A DNA stretch of 64,000 bases from JASSUD01 sp031963415 (GTDB lineage: Bacteria; Pseudomonadota; Gammaproteobacteria; Burkholderiales; Burkholderiaceae), in contig JASSUI010000002.1 of the NCBI GenBank assembly GCA_031963415.1, positions 45,193-109,192 on the forward strand, written 5' to 3'. Below, piece by piece: positions 60,036 to 64,000 of the stretch (the first letter of the stretch is position 1; every line of letters starts with the position of its first letter). Position numbers and translations under genes: made by a program. The notes under the pieces are model-generated. The model did no database searches. It was not told where the DNA came from and saw only the letters and a program-made list of their open reading frames with translations.

Positions 60036-60988
60036 TGTGCGATTTACATAGTGTTAATGTCGTAAATTAAAGCGACACCGCTCAGAAAGCGGAGTCTGCT
60101 CACCCACTTCAGCTAGCTTATCAACCGGTGTTCTTCCGGAAAAAGAACCATGCGGACGACGCCAGTTGTACTCAAATTGCCACTCTTGAATACGCTGATC
60201 TATTTCCTGCTCTTTAGGCGAATAGCGCGACCAAAACTCCACTTTATCCGTGAGCTGAGAACGTTCAACTTTACCGTTAAGATGAGGAGAGCGAGGCGGA
60301 ATCGGGCGGAATTTAATGTAATGGTTCATTAAATATTTTTGTACGCTTTCGGCAAAAAATTCAGTCCCACGGTCAGTTTGAATCCGCTGAATAGGGAAAG
60401 GCATTTCTTCTATGACTCGCTCAAGAAAAAGTAAGGTATGGCGGGCATCTCAACGTGGATATACCCCTAAAACTCGAAATCGAGAGCAGTCATCAACTGC
60501 CTTATATTGATACACACCTGGCGCTACTTTCATGGTGTCCATTTGCAAGCGTTCGCCTGGAATAAGAAGGCTATATCGCTTAGGCAAAATGGGGCGCTTA
60601 GGTTTTATCAATGGCTTGACTTGCGCGGCGACCAAAACTTTATGGATTGTGCGTAATGACAATTCTTTTTGTTCATATAAATGCAATTCACTCTGTATGC
60701 GGCGAGCACCCTTATTCTCGTTACGCATACGCAAAATAGCTTCTTGATCGGCTTGCGTGACCTTTTGATTAGGGCTGCGATGCGGGCGACGACTTATTGA
60801 TTCCAAACCCACTTCACCTGCTTGCTGATAGCGTTTCACCCATTTACGCAATGTCGGGCGTGAGATGCCACAACGTCGGCATACCACGCCCGCATCTCCC
60901 AGTTCTTCGTATAGACCCATTTTAGTCGGCAGCGTATTTCTCTATTCATCCAACTATCTTAATTGAAACGATCTATGTAAATCACACA
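60036..60988 (-). mobile_element. IS481-like element (about 953 bp)
   Basis: Inverted repeats TGTGCGATTTACATAG (60036-60051) and CTATGTAAATCACACA (60973-60988) enclose one transposase frame with a single stop. No target duplication could be identified with certainty. The transposase defect suggests it can no longer move alone. Confidence 0.8.
60054..60920 (-). pseudogene. IS481-family transposase with one in-frame stop
   Basis: The frame is open from 60920 to 60054 except for one TGA at 60450-60452, between RVLGVYPR and DARHTLLFLERVIEEMPFP, so reading through would give about 288 residues. HTH at the start (VVCRRCGISRPTLRKWVKRYQQAG), then integrase core: QMDTMKVAPGVYQYKAVDDCSRF, QTDRGTEFFA, PHLNGKVERSQLTDKVEFW. 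Likely inactive unless the stop is read through. Confidence 0.85.
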
Positions 60989-61179
60989 ATTAAACAACAT
61001 AGACTTCGTGTTAGTTTCAAGCAAATGAGAAAAATGGCCGGATGGGATCCAGATTTCCTTCATCAGGTCTTAAATACTCGTATTTAAATGAGGTAGCCCT
61101 GTTCTATCATATTCTCAAGCAGAATTTTCTTTTATGATGCACGACCGATATTTTTTGTCATCCGCATAAGGAACCCACC

Positions 61180-64000
61180 GTGCTCTCTCGTATTCTTATC
61201 AACGTCAAAGAATCGTGGCAACCGAAAGGCAACGCACTAGATTGTGCAAAAACTCAGCTTGAGCAAGCGAAGCAACATCAAACGGCGGCTCGGTTCGAAC
61301 CAGCGCTAGACTGCCTGAGGGCCGCTAAAGCCGCCTTAAAAAACCAACTGGGCAGCAGCACGCAGACCATCGAGGCAAAGCAGCTCTTGACGCAGATTCA
61401 TCTGATGTCTGCTGAGATCGGGGAACTCAGCGAAATGTTCAGCCTTGATGAGATACGAGCAAACTACGCCAAAGCGCTGAGCTATAGTGCGGATGCATCA
61501 CAAAAAAAACAAATACAGGCACGTCTAGACAGGTATGCCATCAACCAAGGTCCTACTGACAGCAAGCTATTACAAGAGGCACATCATCAATTCACGAAAC
61601 ATAAAAAGAAAGGGCTATTAGAAAAGCTATTCAGTATCATACAAGCACAATTACACACCGAACACCTTGCGATCAGTTTAGCTCAGCCGTCTGAGTTGCT
61701 TCCTTCGAAGGCTGCGCTTGGCTCATCGCCCAAGACGTTGGCGGCTCGCTTAGAGGAAAAACATGATTGGGCAGCACAGGTCTTTGCGGCGATATTGGAA
61801 CAATTTCGGCAGATAGACTTGTGCCAAGGCTCGCCTAGCGTTTTTTTGGTGTATGCACACGATAATGAGCAATTGGGCAAGAAGGCCGATGCCAAAGTCT
61901 CTCAACGCGTGATTGAATGGTTATCGACCCTGCGTCTGAATCTGTATGCAGACCGCTCAGCCAGCGGTCGCCCAGGTTCATGGCTGCCTGCCACGCCACA
62001 GGATACTGCTAATGCGAACGATATTCTGTCCAGCCAACTGTGCTTGCTCCCCAACCATACAGGCACAGTCGATCAGGTTATTCTGTGTGGTTCAGCATTA
62101 TTGGGCCACTATATGGCCTCACCCTATTACCAGGGCTATCGCGAGGCACTTCAGCGCGCCTATGAAGAAACCTTTAAGCGCACAGGCGACTTTGCTCAAG
62201 TCGAGGCTGCCATACGAGAAATCGTTTATGCTAATTTGAACCACAAGGAATTCCATCATGTGCTAACGGAATTAGCCTTTTTGCAAATTCGATATGAGCA
62301 CAACAAGGACAAGCACCGCATTATCCCTTTCTTGCTCAACAGTAAGGCTGAGCAATGCTTGCCAACGTTTATAACGAGTTCAACCACCATTCGAATTCAA
62401 GACTCGATCTGGCGCACGCCAAGCCGATGGAATGAACAGCAGACCTATCAGGATGAAGGCTTATACGTCGGCTTTTTTAAGCTATTAAAACAGCTTTTAG
62501 TGAAACAACAGCAGCGCATTTCACTGCTGGAGGAGAAAATCTATCACGCCTGTTTGAAGCGATTGCGAGAAGATGAGGCACATATCTTAACAGCGGTGGA
62601 ATTTTCGTTGTTGTTGAAACAAGCGTGTATGGCTGGCATCGATGCACTCCTCAAAGACGCCATATCTGATGTACGAGAGCTGGATGCTCAGAAAGCGAGC
62701 CTGCAGAAAGCGAGCCTGCAAAAAGAAATCGATCAGATCCATGGCAACGCACAGAGAGCGCTCAATGATGTGGACAACATTGAGCAACTGCGAACGAATT
62801 ACTTAGGCGAATTGGAACAAGATCGGGAGATCAAAGACGCGTTGTCGAATTATGTCGCCCCGGAAGGGATGACATTGCATGACGAGGCGCGCTTGGATTT
62901 AACCGAGAAGGTGCAGAATTTTTTAACTTCCGATAAAAAATCACTGCTGTTATTAGGAGAAGCCGGCGCTGGTAAATCGACGTTCAATCGTCACTTAGCG
63001 CAGGCCCTGTGGCAAACGTATACGCAAGCCGAGGATCATACAGCGCGGCCGATTCCGGTTTTTATTCCCTTATCCAACTTAAAAGGAAAATCCTCGCAAA
63101 GCGGTGTACCCTTGAATCTGGTTCACACCTTCTTTGAACGTCAAGGGTTTACCGCAGAACAGATTCGCACATTGCAAAACAACTATCCTTTTGTGTTGAT
63201 TTTAGATGGATTTGACGAAATCGAGCAGCGTCATCAGCACTTTTATGAAGAAAATGAACTCAACAAATGGAAGCAGACAAAAATCATCATCAGTAGCCGT
63301 CCGGAATATTTAGGCTCGGGCTCGGGCTATGACTATAAATTTCATCCACGAGGCGACGCCCAATCCTTACAACAATATCGGCTAGCCCCTTTCTCGGCCG
63401 AAACGATTGCGCGTTATGTCGAAAACTATTGTGATAACCATCCTGACGCAAAATGGACAGTAGGCCAATATCAAGCCGTCCTAGAAGAGCCGAATGTCCA
63501 AGCGTTAGTGAGCAATCCGTTTTTACTGAAGATGGCGGTCAGTGTATTACCGACCTTCGATGCTGGCGTGCGATTAACGCGGTTATCGCTGTATGAGCAG
63601 TTTGTGACGAATTGGTTTAAACGCTCACAGCAACGTTTGGCACAGATTCAATTAGATGCAGACGAAACAAAAGTATTTAAACAGTTGGAGTGGAACGGAT
63701 TTAATCGACGCCAAATGCAATATAGCCAAACGTTAGCGTTAGCGATGTATCGGGCTGGCGAAGTGGTCAGTAGCGACACGTCGCCAGAAGAGCGTTGGCG
63801 TCAGGATTTACTGGGCAGCCAGTCGACAGAAATGCGGCTTAAGCGCTTGAATGCACCGCTGATCATCCAATGGGCGGATGAAGATAAGGTGGACGAATTA
63901 GGGACAGCGTATCGCTTTCTTCATAAGTCATTACGCGATTACTTTGTAGCGCGCGGGTTGTGGGAAGAGCTGAAACGGCGCGAACTAGCACCGAAGGCTG
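61180..64000 (+). CDS. NACHT STAND NTPase with TIR/SEFIR-like region (partial, runs off window)
   Basis: Starts at GTG 61180 (TAAGGAACC upstream) and is open for 940 codons to the window end. Residues 1-210 are helical, TPR-like. Residues 215-440 contain SVFLVYAHDNEQLGKKADAKV (near 218) and LTELAFLQIRYEHNKDKHRIIPFLLNS, a TIR/SEFIR-like pattern. A coiled coil with a QKASL duplication follows (near 505). The NACHT domain has Walker A LLGEAGAGKST near 598 and Walker B VLILDGFDEIE near 678, and FLHKSLRDYFVARGL follows. The NACHT part is closest to that of the protein at 15897-21344. The C-terminal repeats, if any, lie beyond this window. TIR/SEFIR-STAND fusions are common in bacterial defence. 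Whether this is defence or host-directed is open. Confidence 0.85.
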   Translation, partial: MLSRILINVKESWQPKGNALDCAKTQLEQAKQHQTAARFEPALDCLRAAKAALKNQLGSSTQTIEAKQLLTQIHLMSAEIGELSEMFSLDEIRANYAKALSYSADASQKKQIQARLDRYAINQGPTDSKLLQEAHHQFTKHKKKGLLEKLFSIIQAQLHTEHLAISLAQPSELLPSKAALGSSPKTLAARLEEKHDWAAQVFAAILEQFRQIDLCQGSPSVFLVYAHDNEQLGKKADAKVSQRVIEWLSTLRLNLYADRSASGRPGSWLPATPQDTANANDILSSQLCLLPNHTGTVDQVILCGSALLGHYMASPYYQGYREALQRAYEETFKRTGDFAQVEAAIREIVYANLNHKEFHHVLTELAFLQIRYEHNKDKHRIIPFLLNSKAEQCLPTFITSSTTIRIQDSIWRTPSRWNEQQTYQDEGLYVGFFKLLKQLLVKQQQRISLLEEKIYHACLKRLREDEAHILTAVEFSLLLKQACMAGIDALLKDAISDVRELDAQKASLQKASLQKEIDQIHGNAQRALNDVDNIEQLRTNYLGELEQDREIKDALSNYVAPEGMTLHDEARLDLTEKVQNFLTSDKKSLLLLGEAGAGKSTFNRHLAQALWQTYTQAEDHTARPIPVFIPLSNLKGKSSQSGVPLNLVHTFFERQGFTAEQIRTLQNNYPFVLILDGFDEIEQRHQHFYEENELNKWKQTKIIISSRPEYLGSGSGYDYKFHPRGDAQSLQQYRLAPFSAETIARYVENYCDNHPDAKWTVGQYQAVLEEPNVQALVSNPFLLKMAVSVLPTFDAGVRLTRLSLYEQFVTNWFKRSQQRLAQIQLDADETKVFKQLEWNGFNRRQMQYSQTLALAMYRAGEVVSSDTSPEERWRQDLLGSQSTEMRLKRLNAPLIIQWADEDKVDELGTAYRFLHKSLRDYFVARGLWEELKRRELAPKA

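Overview
This window looks like accessory DNA from a host-associated (probably intracellular, possibly endofungal) proteobacterium. The reasons are good Shine-Dalgarno sites, a complete F-type conjugation/secretion operon, many insertion sequences (several broken), toxin-antitoxin modules in various states of decay, and very large eukaryote-like NACHT proteins with HEAT, pentapeptide or WD40 repeats. The pentapeptide-WD40 NACHT design reminds me of proteins of Mucoromycota fungi and their Burkholderia-related endosymbionts (Mycoavidus/Glomeribacter-like). That is from memory and was not checked by any search. No rRNA, tRNA or CRISPR array was found.

Layout. 1-7.4 kb: a NACHT protein with 20 HEAT-type repeats (minus strand), whose 5' end appears to be separated by an IS110 element. 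7.7-12.2 kb: an intact Phd/PIN module, a broken HigBA-like module, IS200, IS1 (copy 1), a HEAT-gene scrap, an IS6 element, an intact ParD-like/RelE module and a DUF7673-like gene. 12.5-15.8 kb: a coiled-coil membrane protein and an IS3 element sitting in the loop of a hairpin. 15.9-21.3 kb: a second NACHT protein (pentapeptide plus WD40). 21.7-29.1 kb: candidate effectors (a 97-residue repeat protein, a protein with a deaminase-like C-terminal region, a frameshifted WD40 protein) and IS1 copy 2. 29-36 kb: an Rpn-type nuclease, an orphan BrnT, a duplicated leader-like element, and an IS66 element that cleanly splits a gene with an 8-bp target duplication. 36.4-37.0 kb: two small secreted or membrane proteins.

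37.1-55.6 kb is a continuous minus-strand operon for an F-type type IV secretion system: pilin, TraL, E, K, B, DsbC, TraV, C, TrbI, TrhF-like peptidase, TraW, U, TrbC, TraN (split into two secreted proteins), a small periplasmic protein, TraF, H and G. No relaxase (TraI) or coupling protein (TraD) is in the window. Upstream, at 56.9-58.0 kb, lie two overlapping genes that I read as FlhD-like and FlhC-like regulators, matching the SetCD/AcaCD type that activates SXT and IncC transfer genes. An inverted repeat in the tra promoter region is a candidate operator. The window ends with a degraded IS110, an IS481-like element with a nonsense codon, and a third NACHT gene with a TIR/SEFIR-like region that runs off the end.

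How it may fit together: an integrative or plasmid-like conjugative element, now in a symbiont genome, carries its own activator pair and secretion channel, with STAND/NACHT proteins and repeat-rich candidate effectors as cargo. Insertion sequences are actively rearranging it.
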